From assembly GCA_945957335.1 (NCBI GenBank), contig CAMFLJ010000030.1, forward strand, positions 1-19,210: 19,210 bases of DNA. Direction: 5' to 3'. Below, piece after piece: positions 6,809 through 13,577 of this stretch. A program made the position numbers and the translations under genes. Positions within the stretch are counted from its first letter, which is position 1. Each line of letters opens with the position of its first letter. The notes beneath the pieces are model-generated. The model ran no database searches and was not told where the DNA came from. It was given only the letters and a program-made list of their open reading frames with translations. Source of the DNA: an uncultured Actinomycetes bacterium (GTDB lineage Bacteria > Actinomycetota > Acidimicrobiia > Acidimicrobiales > Acidimicrobilacustridaceae).

Positions 6809-7735
6809 GGGGTGCAGGTGCTCGGCCACGTCCGGGTCGGCGAAGAGGTGCGCCGCTGACAGCTCGTCGCCCGGCGCGGCGTGGGCCTCGACGGCCAGGC
6901 CGCCGGTGGGGCCCGCCACCGGCCCGGCCTCGGCGTCGGCCGGGTCGGCCTGGCCCTCGGGCGGGCTGGCCCACACCTCGGAGATGCCGCCCAGGGCGGT
7001 GAGGGTGGCCACGCCGGTGCGCAGCAGCGCGGTGTCGGTGTCGGAGCGGAGCTCCTCGTCGACGGCGAGCAGCTCGAACTGGAGACGGCCCTCGTCGAGA
7101 CCGGTCACCGCCGAGCGCACCGTGCCGAACGTGCCCAGTCGGGCCCAACGCAACGGCGGCACGTGGGTGGCGCCGGGCTTGGCGGCCGGGACGTTGAGGT
7201 TGAGCGTGACGCGCGGGGGCGCCTCGAGCAGGCGGGCGGTGACCTTGGCCGCCAGGGCCGCACCCGGACGCCACTCCCACTGCAGCTGCTCGTCGTGGGC
7301 GGTGGCGTTGCCGGTGAAACGGGCCTCGGCCTGGCTCACGGCCAGCGCCCGCAGCCCGAAGTTCTGGGCGGTGAGGGCGGCGCCCACGGTCCCCGAGTGC
7401 AGGATCACCCGACCGGTGTTGGCCCCGGCGTTGATGCCGGACACGACGGCGTCGAACTCGCCGCCGAAGCCGCCGAGCACCGCGGCCAGCACGCACATGG
7501 CCGGCGGCCCGGCGAGGGCCCACGCCTCGATGGAAGGCCGCCCCGGCAGCTCGGCCCGCTGCACCGGCAGGTGGCTCGACAGGTCGAAGCGGCCGATCGA
7601 CGCGGCGGTGCCGCTGGCGTCGTAGTCCGGCGCCACGACCACGACCTCGTGGCCGTCGTCGTGGAGGGCTGCGGCCAGCGCGTGGAGCCCGGGACCGTGG
7701 ATCCCGTCGTCGTTGGTGACCAGCAGACGCGCCAT
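6794..7735 (-). CDS. surE: 5'/3'-nucleotidase SurE
   Basis: A 313-aa SurE-family phosphatase that removes phosphate from nucleoside monophosphates using a divalent metal. The metal ligands are visible: D9-D10 in LLVTNDDGIHGPG, S41 in YDASGTAAS, and N102 in VVSGINAGANTG, followed by the family motif HSGTVGAAL. The residue after the catalytic serine region (SGTAASIG) differs from the SGxSxS pattern of enterobacterial SurE. At 313 aa it is longer than the usual 250-260; the last 40 or so residues (AEAGPVAGPTGG onward) are a low-complexity tail. The ATG lies 6 nt after a TAGGGT -10 box, so the mRNA is probably leaderless. The start codon lies inside a perfect inverted repeat. Confidence 0.92.
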   Translation of the reverse strand: MARLLVTNDDGIHGPGLHALAAALHDDGHEVVVVAPDYDASGTAASIGRFDLSSHLPVQRAELPGRPSIEAWALAGPPAMCVLAAVLGGFGGEFDAVVSGINAGANTGRVILHSGTVGAALTAQNFGLRALAVSQAEARFTGNATAHDEQLQWEWRPGAALAAKVTARLLEAPPRVTLNLNVPAAKPGATHVPPLRWARLGTFGTVRSAVTGLDEGRLQFELLAVDEELRSDTDTALLRTGVATLTALGGISEVWASPPEGQADPADAEAGPVAGPTGGLAVEAHAAPGDELSAAHLFADPDVAEHLHPRPLD

Positions 7736-7765
7736 GGCCCGACCCTAGTCAGGGTCGGGCCATGG
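7732..7765. repeat. Perfect 15-bp inverted repeat covering the surE -10 box and start codon
   Basis: CCATGGCCCGACCCT (7732-7746) and AGGGTCGGGCCATGG (7751-7765) are exact inverted copies around a 4-nt AGTC spacer. The surE ATG (7735-7733) and most of its TAGGGT box (7747-7742) fall in one arm. Since the mRNA should start at the ATG, the repeat is better read as a DNA-level operator than as an RNA hairpin. Confidence 0.8.
7742..7747 (-). promoter_or_regulatory. -10 box TAGGGT of surE (leaderless)
   Basis: On the minus strand TAGGGT ends 6 nt before the surE ATG, the same sequence and spacing as for the TetR gene at 6093. No -35 box is apparent. Confidence 0.6.
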
Positions 7766-7846
7766 TCGGACCGGGCGGCGGAGCACCGGTCCGGACGCCC
7801 AGCCACGTGGCGGTCGTGGCGGGCGGAGGTGCGGGCTGAGGGAGGG

Positions 7847-8515
7847 TCAGCCCTGTACGGTCGTGTCGGTCGTGCCGGACGTGCCCTGGTCGGGGGCCTG
7901 GCCGCGGGGGCCGCGCCCACCGGGGCCGCCGGGGCCGTGGTCGCCACCGGCGGGACGGCCGTTGTTGACCTCGTCGGTGATGCGGGTGGTGGCGTCGGCC
8001 AGCTTCTGGTCCGCCTCGGCCTGGGTGTGCTCACCCGAGGCGACCTCCTGGTCGAGGTGCGTCTTGAGCTCGGCGACCATGGCGTCGATCACGGTCTGGA
8101 CGTTGACGCCCTTGTCGCTCGCGACCTGGGCGATGGTCTTGCCGGACTGCAGGTCGGTGCGCAGCTCGTCGGCGGTGATGCCGAGGGCGGTGGCGGCGGC
8201 GTCGAGGCCCATGCCCCCGCCGTGGCCCATGCCCGGGCCACCCTGCGGGCGGGCGGCCTCGAGGGCCGCGATCACCTTGTCGGCCTGGTCCTGGGTGAGG
8301 GTGCCGTCGGAGACGAGCGGTGCGAGCGCGTCGGCCATGTGCTGGCCGGGGTCGGGACGCCCGCTGTCGCTCGGGGTGCCGGTGGCCGGGGCCGTGGTGG
8401 TGCCGGTCGACTGGGCGCCCGAGATGGCGGGCACGGCCAGCACGAGGCCGGTTGCGCCACCCACGGTGAGGCCGGCGGCGAGGCCGATGGCGGCGAACTT
8501 GTTGGTCTTCTTCAT
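7847..8515 (-). CDS. Secreted or membrane-anchored helical protein, unknown function
   Basis: A 222-aa protein. The N-terminus MKKTNKFAAIGLAAGL followed by a hydrophobic stretch to AVPAISGAQS is a typical Sec signal peptide, cleaved near residue 36. The mature part has a Thr/Pro/Ser linker, then three short helical units: one around DGTLTQDQADKVIAALEAA, one around LGITADELRTDLQSGKTIAQVA, and one around SGEHTQAEADQKLADATTRI. It ends in a Gly/Pro/Thr tail. Similar signal peptide plus TLTQ(D/A)QAD-type proteins are widespread in actinobacteria without known function. AGGAG (8526-8530 on the plus complement) lies about 9 nt before the ATG, so this gene, unlike surE, has a leader. Confidence 0.8.
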   Translation of the reverse strand: MKKTNKFAAIGLAAGLTVGGATGLVLAVPAISGAQSTGTTTAPATGTPSDSGRPDPGQHMADALAPLVSDGTLTQDQADKVIAALEAARPQGGPGMGHGGGMGLDAAATALGITADELRTDLQSGKTIAQVASDKGVNVQTVIDAMVAELKTHLDQEVASGEHTQAEADQKLADATTRITDEVNNGRPAGGDHGPGGPGGRGPRGQAPDQGTSGTTDTTVQG

Positions 8516-8549
8516 CGGAACGGGATCTCCTGTCCGGTGTGTCGGGGTT

Positions 8550-8567
8550 CGTCCCCTCGAGGGGACG
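8550..8567. repeat. Perfect 18-bp palindrome in the leader of the secreted protein gene
   Basis: CGTCCCCTCGAGGGGACG is fully self-complementary with no spacer. It lies about 20 nt upstream of the ribosome binding site of the gene starting at 8515. It may be an operator, or an RNA stem if transcription begins further upstream. Confidence 0.6.
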
Positions 8568-8700
8568 GCGCACACCTTCGCGGCCTCAGGTAAGGCGCCA
8601 CCGACCGCAAGGTGAGAACCAGGGAAGAGTTCGCGGAGGCGCCGTGATCCACTCTGCACCCCGTTCCTGTGAGGACCATGTGAGCCCGATCGGAGCTGCC

Positions 8701-8738
8701 TCCGAGAGCCCTCCGAACTGGTTGCGAGGGCCCTCGGA
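8701..8738 (-). terminator. Hairpin downstream of the LigD-type polymerase gene
   Basis: TCCGAGAGCCCTC (8701-8713) pairs with GAGGGCCCTCGGA (8726-8738) with one mismatch, over a 12-nt loop. It begins 5 nt after the minus-strand stop codon at 8743-8745. No T tract follows. Confidence 0.5.
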
Positions 8739-8742
8739 GAGC

Positions 8743-9699
8743 TCAGAGCTCGGGGAGCTCCTGGGCCAGCCCGATCAGGGGCGCCAGCGGGTCGCCGGCC
8801 TCGGCCAGGCGGTCGAGCACGGTGCGGACCGTCCACCGGTCGGGGGTGAGGTCGGGGTCGTCGAGCTCGTCCCAGGTGATCGGCACCGACACCGGGGCGC
8901 CCGGGGCGGGACGGGCGCTGAAGGGCGCGACGAGCGTCTTGTTGATGGCGTTCTGGGTGTAGTCGAGGCGGGCCAGGCCGTCGCGCTCGCGGGTGTGCCA
9001 CTTCCAGCTGACGAGGTCGGGCACCATCGCCCCCACCGCTCGGCTCACCTTCTCGACCCAGTCGCGGGTGTCGTCGAAGGTGTAGCGCGGTGCCACCGGC
9101 ACCCAGATCTGCACGCCGCGCTTGCCCGTGACCTTGGGCGCGGCCTGCACCCCCAGGTGGTCGAGGGCCGCCCGGTAGAGGCGGGCCATCACCAGCGCCT
9201 CCTCGAAGGTGGTGCGGGTGCCGGGGTCGATGTCGATGAGCGCCCATGTAGGCCGGCGCGGCGCCGCGCAGGCCGAGGTCCACGGGTGGAGCTCGACCGC
9301 GCCGTAGTTCGCCATCCATGCCAGCGCGGCGGGCTCGTCGACGACGAAGTACCACTGCGTGTCGTCGGGCCGGGCCTCGTCGAAGTGCCACCGGTGGAGC
9401 CACTCGGGTGCGTGGGCCGGCACCTCCTTGTGCCAGAAGCCGGCCTTCTCGACCCCGTTCGGGAAGCGGTGGAGGTTGACCGCCCGGTCGTGGAGGTACG
9501 GCACCATCCAGGGCGCGACCAGGGCGTGGTAGCGGATGAGATCGCGCTTGGTGATCGGCTCGTCGCCCTCGAGCCCGGGGAAGAGCACCTTGTCGAGGTT
9601 GGTGAGCTTCAGCTCGCGGCCCTGCAGCTCCCAGGTGCCCTTGGCCCCGAGCGCGTCGAGGGCCGCCAGCTCGTCGTCGGTGGGCGGGTCCCAGGCCAC
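8743..9699 (-). CDS. Stand-alone LigD-type polymerase (PolDom, archaeo-eukaryotic primase superfamily)
   Basis: A 318-aa protein that is the whole polymerase domain of bacterial end-joining LigD, without ligase or phosphoesterase domains. It shows LTNLDKVLFPG at the start, YGAVELHPWTS, the two metal aspartates in ALIDIDPG near residue 155, and a C-terminal RLDYTQNAINKTLVAP block followed by PITWDELDDPDLTPDRW. Such enzymes add ribonucleotides or deoxynucleotides at DNA ends or gaps. At the position of the usual sxH motif (GLHVYVP-like) it reads GKRGVQIWVP, with Gln for His, as in a subgroup I recall from actinobacteria. GTG start with GGGGAG/GAGAGG just upstream. No Ku or ligase gene is nearby. 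Confidence 0.88.
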   Translation of the reverse strand: MAWDPPTDDELAALDALGAKGTWELQGRELKLTNLDKVLFPGLEGDEPITKRDLIRYHALVAPWMVPYLHDRAVNLHRFPNGVEKAGFWHKEVPAHAPEWLHRWHFDEARPDDTQWYFVVDEPAALAWMANYGAVELHPWTSACAAPRRPTWALIDIDPGTRTTFEEALVMARLYRAALDHLGVQAAPKVTGKRGVQIWVPVAPRYTFDDTRDWVEKVSRAVGAMVPDLVSWKWHTRERDGLARLDYTQNAINKTLVAPFSARPAPGAPVSVPITWDELDDPDLTPDRWTVRTVLDRLAEAGDPLAPLIGLAQELPEL

Positions 9700-9730
9700 G
9701 GCCTCTCCCCTACCCGCCGGACGCGCCCGA

Positions 9731-10519
9731 TCAGCCCTGGATCGCGGCGGCGTCGATGGAGGCGAAGTCGGGCTCGCGGCGCTCGGCCAGGGCCATCAGC
9801 GCCTCGATGTTGGCCGGCTGGCCGAGGAGGCGCCCGAAGGCGGCGTTCTCGCGGTCTCGGGCGGCGGCGATCTGCTCCTGCAGCGGGGCGATGATCGCCT
9901 GCTTGCACTCGATCAGCGAGCTGATCGGCTTCGACGACAGCACCCGTGCGTGGCGGAGGGTCTCGTCGAGCAGGGCGTCGGGCGAGGTGACCCGCCAGGC
10001 CAGGCCCATGTCCTTGCACTCCTCGGCCGACAGCCACTCCGAGCTCATGAGCGCCCAGGTGGCGTCGTGGCGGCCGAGCATCATCGGGAACGTGAAGCTG
10101 CTGGCGGCCTCGGGCGCCACGGCGAGGGCGGTGAAGGGGCAGCGGCACCGGGCGTCGGTCGACATGAACACGAGGTCGGAGAGGGCGAGCATCGTGGTGC
10201 CGATGCCGAGCGCCATGCCGTTGACCGCGCAGATGAGCGGCTTCGGGAAGGCGACGAGCTGGTCGATCAGTCCGGGGAACCCGTGCTTGCCGGGCTCGAG
10301 GCCACCCATGTTGCGGGCCGCCATCTCCTTGACGTCGGTGCCCGCCGAGAACGCCTTGCCTGCGCCGGTGATGACGACGACCGCGACGGTCGGGTCGGCC
10401 GCCGCCTCGATGAGCGCCTCGGTGGTGGCGTCGTAGAGCGCCTCGTTGAAGGCGTTCAGGGCGTCGGGCCGGTTCAGCGTCAGGATGCGGATGCGGTCGG
10501 TGTCGCGGATGTCGAGCAC
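9731..10519 (-). CDS. Enoyl-CoA hydratase/isomerase (crotonase family, ECI2-like)
   Basis: A 262-aa crotonase. LTLNRPDALNAF opens the fold; GKAFSAGTDVKEM and NGMALGIGTTMLALSDLVF form the CoA-binding and oxyanion-hole region. The catalytic-glutamate region APEAASSFTFPMMLG resembles the PEGxSSxxFP segment of delta3,delta2-enoyl-CoA isomerases more than classical hydratases. It therefore probably acts in fatty acid beta-oxidation, perhaps on double-bond isomerisation. The start is the GTG at 10519 beginning LDIRDTDRIR; GAGG lies 8 nt before it. An ATG at 10573 would add 18 residues that do not look conserved. It lies 31 bp upstream of the polymerase gene and may share its transcript. Confidence 0.85.
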   Translation of the reverse strand: MLDIRDTDRIRILTLNRPDALNAFNEALYDATTEALIEAAADPTVAVVVITGAGKAFSAGTDVKEMAARNMGGLEPGKHGFPGLIDQLVAFPKPLICAVNGMALGIGTTMLALSDLVFMSTDARCRCPFTALAVAPEAASSFTFPMMLGRHDATWALMSSEWLSAEECKDMGLAWRVTSPDALLDETLRHARVLSSKPISSLIECKQAIIAPLQEQIAAARDRENAAFGRLLGQPANIEALMALAERREPDFASIDAAAIQG

Positions 10520-10592
10520 GTGCTCCCCCTCGGTGCAGGCAGCCCCTCGGCCACCGGCCGACCATGCTGCCATCCCCGTCGACCCCGACCGT

Positions 10593-10964
10593 TCAGGAGA
10601 GCACCGAGCCGACGGAGACCACGACCATGAGCGGCAGCAGCGATGCGACCCCGGCGAAGGCGAGGCCGGCTGCGGACCGGGCGGTCCTGGAGGCCTCGGG
10701 GCGCTCGAGGGCGATCACCGATCCCCACCCCACGAGGAGTGGCCCGACGATCGCCGCCGCCGTCGTGGCGAGCAGCTGCCATCGCCCGCCGCCGGGTGGC
10801 TCCCAGCGCAGCGAGGTGAGCTCGACCCACAGCGCCGTGTTGACGAAGACGGTCAACAGCGAGAGCACAGACACTAGGGGCAGCGCGAGCCGGCCGGAGA
10901 GGAAGAGCATCCGCTCGCACCGAGCCGGCATGAGCCCTTGAGGTACTGGCATCCGTCGCTCCAT
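10593..10964 (-). CDS. Small membrane protein, unknown function
   Basis: A protein of up to 123 aa with three hydrophobic helices: near residues 20-45 (MLFLSGRLALPLVSVLSLLTVFV), 67-87 (LLATTAAAIVGPLLVGWGSVIAL) and 100-121 (GLAFAGVASLLPLMVVVSVGSV). I do not recognise a family. The start is uncertain: ATG 10964 follows directly on an inverted repeat, and the ATG 18 codons later, just before LFLSGRL, is equally possible. It lies between another small membrane gene and the crotonase, on the same strand, with about 70 bp to the latter. Confidence 0.55.
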   Translation of the reverse strand: MERRMPVPQGLMPARCERMLFLSGRLALPLVSVLSLLTVFVNTALWVELTSLRWEPPGGGRWQLLATTAAAIVGPLLVGWGSVIALERPEASRTARSAAGLAFAGVASLLPLMVVVSVGSVLS

Positions 10965-10967
10965 CGG

Positions 10968-10995
10968 GTATCTGCGAGTGAATGCTCGCAGATAC
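10968..10995. repeat. Perfect 11-bp inverted repeat between two small membrane genes
   Basis: GTATCTGCGAG (10968-10978) and CTCGCAGATAC (10985-10995) surround a 6-nt loop. On the minus strand it follows the stop of the 73-aa gene by 25 nt and ends 4 nt before the ATG of the next. It could terminate the first gene, or hide the start of the second. Confidence 0.65.
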
Positions 10996-11019
10996 GTCCC
11001 TGAAGCGCAACGGCTCTCG

Positions 11020-11241
11020 TCAGTCCTTCCGGTCCGGGCCCTGGAACAACGGCTTCCACCACCGGGCGGTCACCACGACCAGGATCACCAGCAGGGCGAG
11101 GCCGAGGAGCCGCGGGATGCCCGAGACAGTGACGGCGCTGACCAGCACGAGGACGACCGCGATGAAGAGGAGCCCCTTCCAGACCGGCACGTCCGGCCCC
11201 TTCCAGCCCGAGGATCGTTGCGAGCTCTCTGTGTCCGCCAT
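11020..11241 (-). CDS. Two-helix small membrane protein, unknown function
   Basis: A 73-aa protein with a polar N-terminus (MADTESSQRSSGWKGPDVP) and two closely spaced hydrophobic helices (LLFIAVVLVLVSAVTV and LLGLALLVILVVVTARW). It ends in the charged WKPLFQGPDRKD. No family recognised. ATG 11241 is chosen because the frame upstream does not read as protein. It is 44 bp downstream of the VOC gene on the same strand, with no promoter-like box between, so it is probably co-transcribed. Confidence 0.6.
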   Translation of the reverse strand: MADTESSQRSSGWKGPDVPVWKGLLFIAVVLVLVSAVTVSGIPRLLGLALLVILVVVTARWWKPLFQGPDRKD

Positions 11242-11285
11242 CGGTCCATCATGTCGGCGGCCGGCGGGCCTCGCGGTGGATCGGA

Positions 11286-11750
11286 TCAGTCGGTGGCGTC
11301 GACGAGGTCCCAGCGCTGGGCGGGACCGCCCGTCTTCCACTCCATGCACTGGATGTCGAACCAGATCGGCAGGAGGTGCTTCACGTAGAAGGCGTGCACG
11401 ACGAGGTTGCCGGTGTCGAGGTCGTCGTAGGTCTTGAGCCGCAGCCGGTCGTCCTTCTCCTGCCAGCGCTGGCACTCGGCGAGCAGCTCGTCGACCTCGG
11501 CCCGGGTGTCGCACAGCAGTCCGAGGTGGTCGTAGCCCGGCGACTGCAGCGGCTTCGAGCTCTCGGCCACGAGGATGAACTGGCCCTCGTCGGGCCGCAT
11601 CAGGAACTGGGTGCCGCCGACGATCTCGACGTCCATCGTCTCCCACCCGAGCACCCCGCCGTAGAAGGCGGCCAGGTCGGCCCGCTTCTGCTCGTCGAGC
11701 TCGCCCTTGGGGAGCGTGAGCTCCATGTGGTTGAAACGGACCTTCGCCAC
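11286..11750 (-). CDS. VOC-family protein (glyoxalase/bleomycin-resistance fold)
   Basis: A 154-aa protein of the vicinal oxygen chelate fold. It begins KVRFNHMELTLP, has AAFYGGVLGWETMDV in the first beta-alpha module and a second module starting YDHLGLLCDTRAEVDELL. Candidate metal residues are the H in FNHMEL, E in FILVAES, H in YDHLGL, and acidic residues near the end. Substrate is unknown; the family includes lyases, dioxygenases and resistance proteins. The GTG start has GAGGGGG about 6 nt upstream. It is divergent from the PhnB-like gene at 11898, with 147 bp between them. Confidence 0.75.
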   Translation of the reverse strand: MAKVRFNHMELTLPKGELDEQKRADLAAFYGGVLGWETMDVEIVGGTQFLMRPDEGQFILVAESSKPLQSPGYDHLGLLCDTRAEVDELLAECQRWQEKDDRLRLKTYDDLDTGNLVVHAFYVKHLLPIWFDIQCMEWKTGGPAQRWDLVDATD

Positions 11751-11897
11751 GGCGACCCCCTCGTCGACAAGACGGCTCCCCCGAGCCGGCGGCCAGTGTC
11801 GCGCAGCACCGCCGGGCCCGGACGGCCGGCCACCGATGAGTCGCGCCCGGCGGCGAGGTCTGACACGCTGACCGCACCCGCTCAGGAGGCCGCAACC

Positions 11898-12404
11898 ATG
11901 CCCGAACCGACCGACCAGCCGCACTGGGCCAAGGGCCGCATCACCCTCTCGCTCTGGTTCGACGACGACGCCGAGCAGGCGTGGGACCTCTACTCCACGT
12001 TGTTCGCCGACGCCGAGCTGCAGCACGTCTCGCGCTACGGGCCCGGCGAGATGGGGCCCGAGGGCCAGGTGCGCTCGATGGGCTGGCAGCTCAACGGCCT
12101 CGACATGATGGCGATCAACGGCGGGCCGATGTACTCGTTCACTCCCGCGATCTCGCTCGTCGTGCCGTGCGAGACGCAGGAGGAGATCGACCGCCTCTGG
12201 GGCGCCCTCGCCGACGGCGGCACGGAGATGCAGTGCGGCTGGCTCACCGACCGCTTCGGCGTCACCTGGCAGATCGTGCCCAGCCGCCTCGGCGAGTGGC
12301 TCGGCGCCCCGGACCCGGCGGCCGCCCAGCGCGCCGTGCAGGCGATGCTGTCGATGGTGAAGTTCGACATCGCCGCCATGGAGGCCGCCACCCGCGGCGA
12401 GTAG
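11898..12404 (+). CDS. PhnB-like VOC protein (3-demethylubiquinone-9 3-methyltransferase-like domain)
   Basis: A 168-aa protein. ITLSLWFDDDAEQAWDLYSTLFADAEL and the central GQVRSMGWQLNGLDMMAINGGPMYSFTPAISL (quoted by key parts; residues about 55-90) match the PhnB-type VOC subgroup, as does LWGALADGGTEMQCGWLTDRFGVTWQIVP near residue 115. Despite the domain's name, most members are not proven methyltransferases. The start is well supported: AGGAGG (11884-11889) lies 8 nt before the ATG. It converges on the DUF1214 gene with only 3 bp between the stops. A role for the divergent VOC pair together is possible but unsupported beyond position. Confidence 0.85.
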   Translation: MPEPTDQPHWAKGRITLSLWFDDDAEQAWDLYSTLFADAELQHVSRYGPGEMGPEGQVRSMGWQLNGLDMMAINGGPMYSFTPAISLVVPCETQEEIDRLWGALADGGTEMQCGWLTDRFGVTWQIVPSRLGEWLGAPDPAAAQRAVQAMLSMVKFDIAAMEAATRGE

Positions 12405-12407
12405 CCC

Positions 12408-13577
12408 TCAGGTGCGGTAGCGCCAGGCGAGGTGCGAGGCCCGGCGGCGGCGCTCTGCGTCGCGCTCCTCGGCGCCGACGGTGCCGGCGCCGGGGGCGCC
12501 GGCCATCGCCACGACCTCGGCCCGCACCACCGGCGGGCGGCCGGGGCGCCACCACCGCAGCGTGCACAGGACCTGGTCGCGGCCCTCGGTGTCGAGCCAG
12601 TTGGGCGAGCCCGGGTCGTCGGCCGAGATCACCACCCGCACCACGCCGTCGGCGTCGGGCGTGGCCATGCGGTGGTTGGTCGACGTGGTGCGCCCGGCGG
12701 CGTCGAGCGCCTCGTACCAGGGCCGGCTGTAGAGCTGGACGTCCCAGAGCGGCGCGTCGGCCTCGTCGACCTCGACCACCAGCGCCTGCCCCGGGGGCAG
12801 CGCCACCCCGGCGTGGCTGTAGACGATCTGCTGCACGCCACCGGCGGCGCCGCCCGGGTCGGTGAAGGCGTTGGCCGGCAGGTCGGCGAGCATCCGGGCC
12901 TGGTAGCCGCTCCAGAACGCCACCGAGTGCTCGATCTCGGTGGCCGCGGCGTCGAGCACCCGGGCCACGTGGTCGGCGTCGCGCCGGGCCCGGGTGGCGG
13001 CCGGGCCGACCCGCTCGATCACGAACGTGGCGGCGTCGGTGGAGCGCCAGTCGAAGTAGAAGTCGCGGATGTGCACGAATCCGGCGTCGTCGGGCAGCGG
13101 GATCCAGTTGCCCTCCTGCTCGGGACCGCCGAGCACGATGTCGATCTCGTCACCCGGACCCAGGCCCAACGAGCTGGCGCTCACCTCGGCGGCCACACCC
13201 GCGCCGCCGCTCTGGGCCGAGCCCCGCTTCACCTGGAGCACGAAGTCCTCGCAGCCGCCCATGTGGCCGCTGATCCGGTAGACGGCGTCGCCACGGATCG
13301 CGCAGCGGCGGGCCACCTGGTCGGTGTTGGGCCCGCCCCACTCGTACACGAGGTCGCTGCTGCGGAAGAACGCAGGGCGATCGGGATCGGAGTGGCCGAT
13401 CACGTAGGTCAGCCAGCACGCCAGCTGGTTGGCGAGGTGGTGCACGCCCTCGGCGGCCGCCTCGGGCGTCGGGGCCTCGGCCTCGATCACCGGGCCGAGC
13501 GCGCCGACGCGGTCGCAGAACGCCTGCCAGAGCGCACCCTGACCGACGGGCACGGCGCCGCCGTCCTCGGCGCTCAC
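12408..13577 (-). CDS. DUF1214 domain-containing protein
   Basis: A 389-aa protein. The C-terminal half carries DUF1214-like features: GVQQIVYSHAGVALPPGQALVVEV, DAPLWDVQLYSRPWYEALD, the N/H segment STNHRMATPDADGVVRVVIS, and GSPNWLDTEGRDQVLCTLRWW. The N-terminal half contains FFRSSDLVYEWGGPNTDQVARRC and DAVYRISGHMG. Such proteins are common beside lipid and steroid metabolism genes in mycobacteria and relatives; their biochemical role is unknown. The start is the GTG in a 4-nt overlap with the upstream thioesterase (13574-13577), so the pair is translationally coupled and presumably works on the same pathway. No signal peptide is visible. Confidence 0.82.
   Translation of the reverse strand: MSAEDGGAVPVGQGALWQAFCDRVGALGPVIEAEAPTPEAAAEGVHHLANQLACWLTYVIGHSDPDRPAFFRSSDLVYEWGGPNTDQVARRCAIRGDAVYRISGHMGGCEDFVLQVKRGSAQSGGAGVAAEVSASSLGLGPGDEIDIVLGGPEQEGNWIPLPDDAGFVHIRDFYFDWRSTDAATFVIERVGPAATRARRDADHVARVLDAAATEIEHSVAFWSGYQARMLADLPANAFTDPGGAAGGVQQIVYSHAGVALPPGQALVVEVDEADAPLWDVQLYSRPWYEALDAAGRTTSTNHRMATPDADGVVRVVISADDPGSPNWLDTEGRDQVLCTLRWWRPGRPPVVRAEVVAMAGAPGAGTVGAEERDAERRRRASHLAWRYRT

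Noticed and set aside
7762..7839. 25-codon plus-strand frame starting at the ATG created by the surE palindrome
   Set aside because: No ribosome binding site or plus-strand -10 box; the ATG is explained by the symmetry of the repeat.
6881..8593. Long plus-strand frame antisense to surE and the secreted protein gene
   Set aside because: It mirrors two genes with clear motifs and has a Gly/Arg/His-rich composition with no domain.
9536..10630. Plus-strand frame antisense to the crotonase and polymerase genes
   Set aside because: Both opposite-strand genes have family motifs; this frame has none.
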